From Kalaharituber pfeilii (Eukaryota > Ascomycota > Pezizomycetes > Pezizales > Pezizaceae), in the NCBI GenBank assembly GCA_015179045.1, contig WHUZ01000131.1:56973-120972 (forward strand): a DNA stretch of 64,000 nt, in the 5' to 3' direction. The position numbers were made by a program, and so were the translations under genes. Every line of letters starts with the position of its first letter. Positions within the stretch are counted from its first letter, which is position 1. Shown one piece after another: positions 39,584 through 50,327 of this stretch. The notes beneath the pieces were generated by a model. The model was not told the origin of the DNA, searched no databases, and worked only from the letters and a program-made list of their open reading frames with translations.

Positions 39584-39848
39584 TTTCCATAAGCAGTCCT
39601 CCGGGTCTCATCGGCTCGGTTTCCTCTCTCTCTTCCGCGATGAAGTGCCTCTCTGTCAATTTCTCCGCCACCTGCTGCTCCGACCCCGCTATGTCCATCA
39701 TCTCTCTCTCTCTGAACGGGTCCCTGGCCAAACGGAATATGTCCCAAGGTGACGTGACCCTCTCCTCCTCCACCCAGTCCTCCCACGTCTTCCTCTTCTT
39801 CTCTCTTATCAGATCTCTCAGCGACCTCCTCGCCTCTGACCTGGTTCT

Positions 39849-40788
39849 CGAAGTGGGACGGGGGAGGGGGAGAAGAAATGGGGACGGGAGCGACGGTGTG
39901 GGACGGGGAAGTGAAGGGGATGAGAAAGGGGATAGAGAAAGCGGTAGCGGCACCGGTGAACCTGGTCATCCTAACCGACTCACAGGCAGCAATCGCGGCG
40001 GTGAGGAAGGCGGGAAGGACAGGCAAAGCACGGACCGGAGACCTGAAGAGAGTGATGGAGATGATCACGGAGAGGAAGAAGAAGGGGGGGGACGTCAAGT
40101 TGATGTGGGTGAAGGCACACATTGGCATTGCCGGCAATGAGGCGGCGGACGTCGAAGCAAAAAAGGCGGCGGACAGGATAGGGAAGTCAGTGGTGACAGA
40201 AGGAGGTTTGCGCCAGAAGTGGAAAAAACTGCGCACAGCGGAGAGGAGGGAAGTGGGGTATGGAGGGGGCTCGGTGATGAGGTGGGGCAGAGGAGCAGCC
40301 ACTGCCTTCACCAGGTTGAGGACGGGTAAGGGGATGGGGAAGGAGTGGGAGATCAAAATAGGGAAGGCGGAGGAGGGGAGCAGGTGTGAGTGTGGCCAGA
40401 GACAGACGGCAGACCACCTGGCATTCAGGTGTGACGGGGTGGACTACCCGGAAGGGTGGGAGAAGTGGGAGGATGCGGACGAAAAGAAGTGGGTGGAGAA
40501 GCAAGAGAATGGGGAGGCAGTGGATGTACTGGAGGAGTTTTTTGGGTCTCTGAAGGTGTAAGGGGAGGGGGTGAATCTTTCGTTTGTATGAAGATGGCGG
40601 CGGAAGCATGATGTAGTTATCTCAATTGCCCCGGGAAGGTGGGGCGGGGAGGGGGTTGAGAGTTTCGTTTGTAGAGGAGGCGGTGGCTAGAAAAGCCTGC
40701 CTCCGGGCTTTGAGGGTTTAGACCCAGGGGTCCTGCCATAGCGAAGAGCCGCATGCGGGGTCATGTGACAAAAAAAAAAAAAAAAAAA
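39849..40788 (+). mobile_element. 5'-truncated LINE (family 3), 940 bp with 11-bp duplication
   Basis: Runs from inside RNase H through the C-terminus, a ~220-bp 3' UTR, CCTGCCATAGCGAAGAGCC hairpin, GCGGGGTCATGTGAC and an A-run. Flanked by GACCTGGTTCT at 39838-39848 and 40789-40799. It lies in the opposite orientation to its host LINE. Confidence 0.92.
39878..40561 (+). CDS. LINE RNase H C-terminal part and zinc knuckle, 5'-truncated
   Basis: 227 open codons with no intact N-terminus. RNase H residues: VWDGEVKGMRKGIE, LVILTDSQAAIAAV and LMWVKAHIGIAGNEAAD; then a basic stretch and a CXC...H...C knuckle (CECGQRQTADHLAFRC), ending EEFFGSLKV. RT and endonuclease are absent through truncation. 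The frame is clean, suggesting a young insertion. It shows what protein precedes the family-3 tail. Confidence 0.85.
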   Translation: MGTGATVWDGEVKGMRKGIEKAVAAPVNLVILTDSQAAIAAVRKAGRTGKARTGDLKRVMEMITERKKKGGDVKLMWVKAHIGIAGNEAADVEAKKAADRIGKSVVTEGGLRQKWKKLRTAERREVGYGGGSVMRWGRGAATAFTRLRTGKGMGKEWEIKIGKAEEGSRCECGQRQTADHLAFRCDGVDYPEGWEKWEDADEKKWVEKQENGEAVDVLEEFFGSLKV

Positions 40789-40799
40789 GACCTGGTTCT

Positions 40800-42330
40800 T
40801 ATGTCGAACCCATTACCCTTCCACAGTATGTATCTTACTCTCTTCCTCTTCTCCTTTACCTCTCTATTAAACTATTTCTTTAATCTCTCTGATATCCGAG
40901 TCTCTTTTATGAATATCTTACTTAATATTCTTAAAACCATATATATATCTATACTCTCTCTCAGCTCCTTGTTTCCCTACTTTTCTATAAACTTCTTCCA
41001 CTTCTCCCAATCTATTACTCTAATAGTTCTCTCTACTAGCTTCTACTCTATTACCAGTATACCTACTATTATTACATAGTTCATACCTGCAATCTATATT
41101 ACTCCTTTCAGACTCTACTCTTTGTCTCTTACAAATACTAGGTCCAGTAACACTATTTACCATACTTTCTTTACTGTCCTTATTCATATTCTTACTACTT
41201 TTCTTATTCCTATCTTATATCTTAAGTCTCTATTCTGTACTTTAGTCTCTCTCTCCATTTGTCCTACTTATTTAACTACTACTTGTTGTAGCTATTACAG
41301 TCCTTAATTAATATGTTTGTCTATCTAATCATATCTAACTACTCTTCTATATCTGCCTCTTTATTCTAATATATACCTATTATCTTTTAATTTCCAATAC
41401 TAACTATTATATGTCTCTCTTCCCCTCTTATCCTTACTTCTTCTACTATTACTTTCCTAAATAATTAATACTAATATATTATATAAGGTAGTAATATAAG
41501 CAGTAGGTTTTAGAAATAAAAAAAAGTTAAGAAAGTAGAAAAAAGATTGAAAAGAATAGTATAAGAGATAGAATTCTTAGAACTAACTATCACGAATCAT
41601 AATCAGTTATTATAAACTATATTAAAAACTTTACTAAGATTGATTAAGTTCAAAGATTCTTATTATCTACTACTAGTATAGTTTTGGATATTAGAATTGT
41701 ATTAAAGGTTAGATACTTAAGAAATTATATTAGTACTTTTTAGATAATAGAATTATTAGTATATTAGTAATAATAAAAATGTATTCTAATATATAGGTAT
41801 AGTATTACTCAATTAAATATATCTTACATATTAGTACATTCTAATATTCTTCTAACTATGACTAATATTTAACAACCTTACTATTACAGCTCAGCATCTC
41901 AATACCTGACTAGTAAGTCTTAGCATCTCTACTTCATATACAATTTTATATATATCATACTATATAACATTTAATTTTATATATCTGTATACCTAAAAAG
42001 TGACAGATAATATTATTAATGAGATAACTGATATACTATATTAGATATTTATATATATATATTATATTAGTAAAAAATAAGTTGTATCATAATATAGTAC
42101 CTAGTATCACAATATACAGTTTATATTCTAAGCATCTTAAGTGTTCCATATATTCCTAACCTTATCACCTCATGATAGTTATATTCTATACTTTCTGGCC
42201 TTCTAACTTTTGCTACTTTTATACTTTATAAAATTGGTTTTTTACCTTAGTATACTCCTAGTATTATAAAACCTAATTTTATACCCTTAGCATATAATAT
42301 ACAAGTAACTCTGCTGCTAGTGCTTACACA
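40800..42330. other. AT-rich decayed island
   Basis: Base composition changes sharply to TA-rich right after the LINE insertion, with TATATA, TTAGTA and CTATTACTA words and no long frame. The first ~100 bp still fit the minus-strand LINE (RVRYILWKG, NGFDIRTRSEARR across the target site), so part of it is probably heavily mutated LINE. C-to-T changes typical of RIP are an inference. Confidence 0.6.
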
Positions 42331-42790
42331 GACCACCTGCCCCATTTTTGATCGCCTGGCATTTGCTGAGAGTTTGACTTAAGTGAGCTGGATGCAGATT
42401 CAGAGTCAAATTGATTGACCTGTGCAACAATAGCATATGTATCACAGTTATGCATTCTTGATGCACTGTGTCAGCATTTTCTACCGATGTAGCATTCCAC
42501 AGGCAGTACTTTACAGTCCCAGTCCTAGGTGCCCCAGAGTACACTTACAATCAGTGTTTCGATCACATGGCCTACTGTAAAGATCCAATTCAAGGTAGAT
42601 TGATAGCAGTCTATGCATCTAAACTGGAGAGGGTCTGGGTGTGAGAAAGGCCCTGCTCTAGAGTCTATTATGATTGTATGTCAAATAAAGCAATTTGAAG
42701 TTTCAATGAGCTGTGGAAAAATCTCAATACTACAACACCCTGCAAACTAACATCATGACATACTTTCGGTTTCCAAACCTCCTTCCAGCG

Positions 42791-42904
42791 ATGCAGGTCA
42801 AGCTCTCCAGAGTCTCCACAGCTCTCACCGTGGTTGCCCTTGCTATCCTTTCCGCTGGCCATGTTACCACTGTACCCCAAGTTACCATAGCTGCGCCCGC
42901 GTAG
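42791..42904 (+). CDS. Short peptide with signal-peptide-like start
   Basis: ATG 42791 gives 37 residues: MQVKLSRVSTALTVV, ALAILSAGHVTTVPQ, then VTIAAPA and a stop. A basic n-region and a hydrophobic h-region fit a secretion signal. It may be the remains of a secreted protein or chance. 42331-42790 and 42905-43170 hold no other supported gene. Confidence 0.25.
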   Translation: MQVKLSRVSTALTVVALAILSAGHVTTVPQVTIAAPA

Positions 42905-43173
42905 CGCGGGGAATTGGGGATCTTACATATACATTCCGGGTTATCTTGCCCCATAGTTAGTATTGATTATAGCCTCAAAATCTCTTAGATGACACGAAAC
43001 CCAGCCGAGCGATGGCAACGTCAAGATATAGCAACCAGGATAGTCCTGGGCAGGAAAGGGAGGGCTGCTTTGTTACAAGCAGAAGCGGAAGCGCGTGCAT
43101 GAAGGCATAAAGCCGGGTACGCTGCTAGTTCCTGTCATGGTCGGTCGGTAGGTCTGCGCGTATTCGGTCGGCC

Positions 43174-43211
43174 CATCTGACCATTGCCCATAGGGCGGCA
43201 TGCGAGTACTG

Positions 43212-43250
<39 letters not shown>
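43174..43250 (+). mobile_element. Ultra-short LINE tail (family 1)
   Basis: GACCATTGCCCATAGGGCGG hairpin, GCGAGTACTGATAT and an A-run of about 30. Duplication TCGGTCGGCC at 43164-43173 and 43251-43260. Confidence 0.88.
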
Positions 43251-43252
<2 letters not shown>

Positions 43253-43309
43253 GGTCGGCCTAGCTCATGAAAAGTCCGGCTGCTCAGCAGAACCGTTCCC
43301 TGCTACATA

Positions 43310-44082
43310 TGGTGCCGGAAGTTAAGAGCGGACATATTGTAACATTGCCAGCTTGCATTAGTAAGCAGCACCATATATGTCAATTTGCTGGTAAGAATTG
43401 TGAGCAATCGCACTTTTCAGCTTCTGACGGTTGCTTACACGGTTGCAATCTACTGTGCACATCGTTTACTAGCAAATGAGCGAGATTTCAGAGAGCAAAA
43501 GGGTAAGTTACAAGAAATGATTGAGGCATAGGGGCATATTGTTTTATTTTACCCTCGATTTCATTGTGAATTGAATTTTATAGAGCTATTTTTGGGTGTA
43601 GCAAAAAAATATACTCGTGAGAACTGTGAGTATTCTTCAGCTGGTTTACGAGAAACTATACCCAAGACTCTCTTTTCTATTTCAGATATCTCTATTTGGC
43701 GTTATTATAATAAGTGCCTCCGTATTATGCAGGCATATAAAGATGGCCATCAATATGGTACAGAGGCCTTTGAAAATCATGTATATTAGAGCTACAGGCG
43801 GGTGCGAGAAGGGGAGGCTTTGATGACTAATCCATTTTTTGTATGAGGCTTGGCATGTAACATCTGGCAGGTTTACTAACAAAGTAAAAAACTTTGAACC
43901 TTATCAGTTTTACAATGAATAAAGATTTCGCCATGAAAAAATCATAGAGTGATAGAGCGTCTCAAATACTATCGATTTTTGATATTTTTACCTTAATTCA
44001 TGTCATGTTGTGGTTGTTGATAGGTTTTGCGATGGGTTGGTTGTATCGCAATTTTCATGTCCGCTTTTAACTTCCGGCACCA
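43310..44082 (+). mobile_element. Internally deleted Tc1/IS630-like transposon, 773 bp
   Basis: TIR TGGTGCCGGAAGTTAA then (G/A)AGCGGACAT at the left, its complement at the right, flanked by TA (43308-43309, 44083-44084). It holds only the 3' part of a transposase gene. Confidence 0.8.
43479..43830 (+). pseudogene. C-terminal fragment of a DDE transposase (IS630/Tc1-like)
   Basis: Residues KLQEMIEA, IVLFYPRFHCELNFIELF and GVAKKYTRENCEYS match the catalytic C-terminal pattern CELN.IE..WG.(V/A)K seen in fungal transposases of this group; the third acidic residue would be the Glu of NFIE. Then RLRIMQAYKDGHQYG-like residues and a stop. Stops and frame changes occur before and after. The N-terminal DNA-binding part is missing. 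Confidence 0.55.
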
Positions 44083-44415
44083 TAGCTCCATGTCCGTGCA
44101 AGGCCACACAAGCCAAACCACCCGAGCCGCCCCCATTCAGCTACCCGTGGGCAATGCCACGAGACTAGGCCATACCTACCACCGAACCCCGCATCCCCGT
44201 CCGCCCTACCAATGGGATCTCGTCCTCCGTTGGCCACCCAGGCTATCTTGTCCTCCGTTGCCCACCCAGGATCGACGACCCAGAGGCGCCGTTGCGTCCC
44301 ACCAGGCATCACCGGCGGCTGAACCCACAGCCCCGCACCCACCTAGCATACAAACGGTTTATAGTACACCTACCACGCGAACGCCCAATAGGAAGCGCAG
44401 CAATCTGCCAATTTC

Positions 44416-44487
44416 TCCCTCCCATAGGCCGGTACCCTGTATACGGGGTTATGTGACCCCCCCCCCCCAAAAAAAAAAGAAAGAAAT
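44416..44487 (+). mobile_element. Ultra-short LINE tail (family 2-like)
   Basis: CCCATAGGCCGGTACCCTG, ACGGGGTTATGTGA, a C-run and an A-run. Duplication TCTGCCAATTTC at 44404-44415 and 44488-44499. 44500-44870 holds no clear gene. Confidence 0.85.
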
Positions 44488-44877
44488 TCTGCCAATTTCA
44501 GGTGATGGCGTGTATCCATGTCATGAGGACAGCTCACGCACCGGGCAGGATAATGATCCAATACCGGTCATTGTCATGTCGCCTGCATTGCTCTTCTCAC
44601 TCAAGCGGGGCATCATCACCATGAAAGGTGTTTGGAATCTAGGCAACTGCGAACACAGTTAGTTTTGCACAAGTCCTAAACACACAATGAAGCCCCTATG
44701 ACCACTAGAAGTACCCTCATATGAGGACTTTATTATCTCAGATATGAAATCTGGGAAAGGTTGCATTCCTGTATGTCTCAAGGTGGATTTCCATTATTTC
44801 ATGAATGCCTAAATAAATCGTAGTGCCTATTCTCTGGGAAGTTTCGGCCACCACCCACCGGGAATACATTTCCCCAC

Positions 44878-45231
44878 ATGTGCTCCGCACACCAACATCA
44901 TGTCTCCATTGTCAACAGGCCTGAGTCCAGGGGAGATACCAGCCGTATAAATGCTCATATAGCATCTCAACACAAATCCATGATGAGGCGCTCAAAGTCT
45001 ACTGCCGGACCAAGCACAAGTCATCTTGGTACCGGGTCATCAATGCCGTATTCACCGGCCAGCCAACGAAGCCGGTTGAAATCGCGGTCTGTTACTGGCG
45101 TTATGCGACCATGTAGAGTGCCCGAAAGACACATCCACACAATTGAGGCACCGGAAGTGCAAAGCTTTTTGAAAGGAAAAGGTAATGTTATGAGAACAAC
45201 TAGTTTCTATTCGCTTTTTCAATTATTTTGA
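44878..45231 (+). CDS. Hypothetical protein, 117 codons
   Basis: ATG 44878; Ser/Arg-rich (MMRRSKSTAGPSTSHLG, SPASQRSRLKSRSVTG). No recognised domain; basic and probably disordered. It may be a chance frame or a fragment. Confidence 0.25.
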   Translation: MCSAHQHHVSIVNRPESRGDTSRINAHIASQHKSMMRRSKSTAGPSTSHLGTGSSMPYSPASQRSRLKSRSVTGVMRPCRVPERHIHTIEAPEVQSFLKGKGNVMRTTSFYSLFQLF

Positions 45232-45379
45232 ACTAAGTTTCTCAACACATCGCTACTAGCTCAGCTTCGATGAGCACTGGTAGAGTCGGCTTGAGAGAGT
45301 CAAAACCTTTTGAGGCTGGGGCACTCGCAGTGGGGTATGAGTCTACGCTTGCGGGGACAGGTATATACCAGCATGGTAA

Positions 45380-46000
45380 ATTGAAGCGGTGACCTTATAC
45401 GGTCCGAGATCGGGCTGCAATCATTGGAGAGAGAAGCTGGAAGCGCTGCCAAGCCAGGCTCTCACAAGTGCACTGGAGGCTTCTGGAGGGCAGGTTCTTA
45501 GAGTGGGTGCGCGAGCCGTCACCAACTATACCTATTTTTTTTTTTTTTTTATTTCATTAATCGCGTGCCGCCCTGTGGGCTATGGCGATATATATAGTCA
45601 CACTAAGAGAAAAGGAAATTTAAGTACATGGTATTCGGACTGGGACCCTGAGCCTGTCTTATTTCCGGTTTGGCTCGTATTCCTCCAATCTCAGCCACCT
45701 CCCTCCTAGCCTAACCTTTCCGACCTCCACCCTTGTCTTTTTATATAACACTATCGAACTTGCCTTCTTTCCTTCCTCTTCAAGTGTCGTTTTTCTTCGC
45801 AACCATCTAATGCAAACTATACCTAGTTGTGGACTGAGAAGAGTGGAAGTATGCGGAGGAGGAAGATCAGCAGAGAAGAGGTGTGCTGCACATGGGAGTA
45901 GGGGTAGAATGCATTAAGCAGGAGCGATACAACAAGAAGAAAGAGAGTGGCCAGGCGGTCTCCTGGCAGAGCTGGGAGGCCCTAGTGTATGCCACCACGT
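45380..46000 (+). mobile_element. Decayed LINE fragment (family 2), split
   Basis: RVGARAVTNYT just before 45535 and, after the insertion, WTEKSGSMRRRKISREEVCCT correspond to GRRALTNYTW...GAMWRRM.SGEEVQCTC in better copies. Much of the rest is unrecognisable. Confidence 0.5.
45535..45814 (-). mobile_element. LINE ORF1-to-tail chimera, copy 2, 280 bp
   Basis: Minus strand: ORF1 C-terminal residues (WLRRKTTLEEEGKK, VRLGGRWLRLEEYEPN), a stop, a short 3' UTR, the family-1 hairpin and poly(A). Duplication AACTATACCTA at 45524-45534 and 45815-45825. A complete insertion, so the ORF1-tail join existed in the RNA that was copied. Confidence 0.75.
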
Positions 46001-46203
46001 AGCGACACCAACCAGTACATTCTATTATGCAACCTGAGGGACAGTAAGAACTGGTCGGACTGTCCTTTGGGACTATCTGGAGATATCCTACTTATTGCCA
46101 TGTTGTGTGGCTCACACAGCAAACAAAGTGTGCACGGTTTCGCCGCTGCACCTTATTCACATAACCAACTCAATACTGAGAACGGCACGGATGGGCCGAA
46201 TAT

Positions 46204-46277
46204 TCCCTGCCATAGGCTGGAAGCTTGTATGCGGGGTTAAAAAAAAAAAAAAAAAAAAAAAACAAAAAAAACCATAG
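46204..46277 (+). mobile_element. Ultra-short LINE tail (family 2)
   Basis: TCCCTGCCATAGGCTGGAAG hairpin, GCGGGGTT and a long A-run. Duplication GGCCGAATAT at 46194-46203 and 46278-46287. Confidence 0.85.
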
Positions 46278-46530
46278 GCCGAATATCTTATGTTATTTCA
46301 TGGCACACAACCTAACCCTGCTGCGGCTCTTAGTAGCAGTGCTACGATGCCACGTAGTTGATTTGTAGGATTTCTGAGTTATGCCGCCGCTCAGCACTTG
46401 CACTGGTGCACCACTAGGTGAGACCCCCTGTCAAACGAACGATGAGAAGTAGGCTGGACGGAGATGAGCTATGCATCTTGCATGTGCTTCTCCCGTAGCA
46501 GTCATGTGATACGAACTACTAGTGGACGTG

Positions 46531-46590
46531 TTTTTTTTTTTTTTTTTTTTATATCACATGACTCTGCGTGCAGCTGTTCGCAGTGGAGGA
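46531..46590 (-). mobile_element. Decayed LINE tail (family 3)
   Basis: T-run, ATATCACATGACTCTGCG, GCAGCTGTTCGC. Flanks AGTGGACG and AGTGGAGG are a weak duplication. From 46600 to 47570 I see no gene or element. Confidence 0.6.
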
Positions 46591-47574
46591 GTAAAAATTG
46601 GTTGAGAACTCTATTGTGTAGGTGAAACTTAGATGCTATTGCAATTGGGTGACTCAGAAAAGGCAATCCACTCTACTGAAGACTTCTAAAAGCCATTGAG
46701 TGTACAGAGGTATGGAAACTCAATTCAATGCATAGCAAATTTCTTCACACCACTGCTATCGAATTAACAGTGCTTGCAGCCACCCGAGGAAGTGAGTCTT
46801 TCAAACCACTGTACAAGGTTTTCCATGCTTAATTGTCCTCAATTAGAACACCTTAAGTATACTCACTGAAACAGAGCTATTGGAGACCTTATCATTCGCA
46901 ATCAGATTCGGAATAAAGAGACTACTTGAGACAGCAATTTCGAATTATACTACTATGTACCGATGTATAGATGACAGGATTAAAATCGTGACTTTGGGCA
47001 TCGAGAGCAGGAAAACTTATGCGAGACATATATCTCAAATATGAGATATGACATATCAAAGTCTTTTCATTGGTTACATCATTAAAATTTTTCTATCCTT
47101 CCCATCCTCACGAAATAGACGGTATGGACCACTGGCATGAAATCGGCCCACTGAAGATTGGCCGGAGCGGTCAATAGTAGAATGAATGCCCCGGTTGATA
47201 GTGCGGATTCTGAAGTGACCTTGGCTAGTGGTCCCAGCCGTTTGGAATATTACACTATTGGCCCATGTTGCAATTACTATTTGTAGTTCCAATGTCTATG
47301 CACGTTGTGCATAACTCATATATATGTATCTCTTTCTATTATTGTCTTGCATGTAGTTCACGCCTCGAAGCCTGCTATACGAGTCTATGCATTCCGTGAC
47401 TCCAGACCCCTTCCCTCATGTTACTGGTGCATCTCTTGTAATCCTCCACTCAATATACTTTTTAGAAAACATGGCTTTGGGCTTCTAAAGAGATCCGCTA
47501 TATCGTATCATGACACTCATGACCGCTAGTGCCAAGGCCTGCCCGGGAAGGGGATATTCACCCATAGACCTTTA

Positions 47575-48017
47575 AAGCTGCTAGTGACAATTCGGCCTAA
47601 TCAACCTATACCTACAGTTTGGCAATGAGATATGGGTCAGGCACAGATGTGTACTAGGATCTGATAGTATGGTTATCAGCCACCGGACGGACCTCTAGGA
47701 GCAACGCCACCGAATGGACCTCCAGGAGCAGAGCCACCGGATGGACCTCTAAATGAGGTGAGGCGGTGGCTGAGGGATATCCTTAGATAGAACGTTTTTT
47801 TTTTGTTTCTTTTTGTTACATGACCCCGCATGCGGCTGTTCGCCATGGCAGGGCATAGATAGAACATTATGTTATCATGGCAAGTTAGACAATAGATGGA
47901 AGCACGCAGGATTGACTATAAGAAGGGCCAGCAAGAGCTGCCCTCTCAAAGGTCAAGTACCAAGCATTGTCCTAAGTTACACCCTCATATTCACTACATC
48001 ATCGTAGAAACCGTAAC
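47575..48017 (-). repeat. Dispersed LTR-like repeat, inverted copy at 56817-57235
   Basis: On the minus strand it starts TGTTACGGTTTCTACG and includes GGTCCATTCGGTGG repeats of about 30 bp (Pro/Gly-coding if read). It aligns with 56817-57235. The start resembles the TGTTACGG LTR family, but a matching CA end was not found. Confidence 0.65.
47794..47855 (-). mobile_element. Ultra-short LINE tail (family 3), 62 bp
   Basis: Interrupted T-run, GTTACATGACCCCGCATG, CGGCTGTTCGCCATGGC. Duplication TAGATAGAAC at 47784-47793 and 47856-47865. The inverted copy at 56.9 kb lacks it, giving an empty site. Confidence 0.88.
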
Positions 48018-48445
48018 AGCTTGGACCCGATGCACCGGTCGGATACAAGGCCCTTTCAGCTCAGGTTTCCGCTCTCTGATACCAGCCAACAAATTTGACA
48101 TACAAGACAACTTAATTCAACTTAATTCAACTTCACAGTGCTAAGGTATTCTAACGTTTAAACATCCAGTTTTGGGGATCCGTTTGGAGAATGTATGTTC
48201 CATTTTTCCGTTTGCTATCACCACACCTCCACAGGCTTTCTAATCTTGAATGATAGTAGTGTCACAGTTACCACAAAGTTCGCATCGGTACACCCTCGGG
48301 TTTACTTTGAGGAGCCGAGTGTAATAACAAACCTAAGAGACTGTGTAAGGGGATCCGCTTCAAGAAAGTATGCCTGCGCCTTACCCCTAGGTGACTGACC
48401 TAGACCGTCATATCTAACTTTACTCGAAAATATCTAGTTGCTGAA

Positions 48446-50237
48446 ATGGACACTACGGGCTTCATGCGAGAGCATTATCATCTTGCCAAACTTTTCACAA
48501 TGCCTAGTCCCTGCGGCGGGAAAAGTGCAATAGCCGTCCCTGCCAAAATGGAGCTGATGATTGTTTCGGCTTATACCATTCTCGTCGGTAGTACTTTCAT
48601 GGCATGGTGGATCATTATTGCTGTAACAATTTCCATGGTTGCATCAAGGAACTTCCGGAAATGTAAAGCTATCAAGCTTGCTGGAGCTTGCACCATGACG
48701 GAGCCATTTCAAGCTGCCACTGTTGTAGTGGTGTTCTGCTATAATTTGGTTGTGAAAAGATACAGCCAACGCAAAACCGTTCGTACAACCCGACTGTACT
48801 CGCAGGATTCAATAACTTTGCCGGATACGCAATACTGGAGAGAGTTATTCACTGCTTTCACGATATTACTTCTAGCATTTGGGATCATAGTCGGAGGAAT
48901 TATCGGAGGAATTTATCTTCCTAAAAAAGCTTATCATTGGACAAGTGGCACCAGTGAATGACACGATGGTGTTTACCGCACCTTTCAATTATGGTGGTGA
49001 TGGTACCAATAGTAGTGACCCTTTTCGGGTTTTTGTTGTGGTTACCACAAAGGGCATTGGATGGGCGGTCTCTACGATAGACTCTTCTGGGACTCTTCTG
49101 GAATCAGAACTGGAAAAGATTGTGCATGTCGACAAGAAACCGACAAACAATGGACCTAATGGTCAGGACGGTTATAACATTACGTATAGCTTTCATGTCC
49201 ATAGCTATGATATGGGCTTACAAAATCTATATAGTTTGTCTGTCAGTATTATAGGGAACTGTCACTTTGAGTATGGCTAGTATAAAGAGCAAGGTCATGG
49301 CAACGCAACTTCTCCACTCAGAGATGAGTATATTATTACCGAGTTTGAGAACAAGACTATCGAGGTCGATATACAACTCAACAAAGTTGAACCTTTGATT
49401 CTTTAATACAACTGGACTGGAAAAGGTGATTATTCAGAGGGTGTTCCCAAGTTGCCTTTTGCAATAGTACCAATGACACAAGGGCGAAACTCAATGTCTT
49501 CAAGTCTAGACCCTTGGTATCTCATGTCACAAAACCAGACTTCGTCACAAAACTAGACTTCGAAAGACTACATTGTACATCAGGAAAGACCACTACTGCT
49601 TTGTAATGAGGAGCGTGCTTGGTATTATCGGGGGTCATATCTAGGACCAGACCTAGCAGTCTATCATCTCAAGAATTCTATCCCACCAAAAGTCAAGCGA
49701 GAATAAAGACAGGGTGCAAATATTTCGGATATCCCTATTGGGATATGGACCCTCCTCAGCGATCTCTATCCTTGGGGAATCGTTAGCAGCATGTTTCAGT
49801 TACATCATGCTGGAAAATTAGAATCTAGTTAGCGCGCTAATGATCTCTCCGGCACGTATCGTATAGACGGTGAAAGTTCCTCAGCATATAAGGATATCAG
49901 GCGTATAGCCTTTGCTAGATATTTGAAATATCGGAATGTTGTATGGGATGCAGCCCTAGCTTATGTTGGTCTCAAGGAACTGGGTCTCCTTGATACTTAC
50001 CCTAATGCCATATGAGATCAGAACAACAATACCCTTTCTGGCACAGGGGATTTCGTAGTCCCCAGCGACGAAGTCAGAACCCTCCATCTCCAGGTCATGG
50101 TTGCTATCCCCGCATTCGTAGCTTTTTCGTGGGTTATAGTTGCGGTTGTTACATTCCAGCACCGGCGCAGGAGCAAAGACCGTTTGGTTTTCATGGAAAT
50201 TAGGGACACGGATCAGGAGCTTTCGCCGCTGCACTAG
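48446..50237 (+). pseudogene. Decayed multi-pass membrane protein gene (host-like)
   Basis: ATG 48446 (MDTTGFMREH). Membrane segments near residues 36-63 (LMIVSAYTILVGSTFMAW region) and 140-163 (FTILLLAFGIIVGGIIGG), then a frameshift near 48945 into an extracellular-type region with Asn-X-Ser/Thr sites (NDT, NSS, NIT). A TAG at 49276 interrupts the frame, which continues. Later pieces (DIRRIAFARYLKYRNVVW, YVGLKELGLLDTYP) lead to a final intact stretch with a membrane helix (VMVAIPAFVAFSWVIVAVV), a basic stop-transfer RRRSK and an acidic tail ending at 50237. Large fungal membrane proteins of unknown role have this layout. Some breaks might be introns, but not all. Confidence 0.6.
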
Positions 50238-50327
50238 CCATTAGTGGGGCATATGGAGGCTGCCGGGTTAACAAGCAGGCCAAATAGAGACAGTGGGTAG
50301 AGCACGAGGACCTTGGACAGTTCTGTC

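Larger units (their letters stand above)
37129..39848 (-). mobile_element. Frameshifted LINE (family 1) with RT, RNase H and zinc knuckle
   Basis: T-run from 37129, tail hairpin with stem GCCC/GGGC, a C-run at about 37247-37268 in the 3' UTR, then coding parts on the minus strand. RNase H and knuckle lie at 37926-37282 (LLILTDSRHAIRG, VMWVKAHKGIEGNERAD, CRWCGESDETTDHLLGGC). RT is spread over frames in 38190-39479 (SRSAPGPDGIQYGLL, LVGDDIKSAFNH, APQGSPISPVLFLV, SYVDDFHS). The pre-RT linker is at 39600-39848 (DLIREKKRKTWEDW). At least three frameshifts make it a dead copy. Its 5' part appears to continue, decayed, past 40800. Confidence 0.85.
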
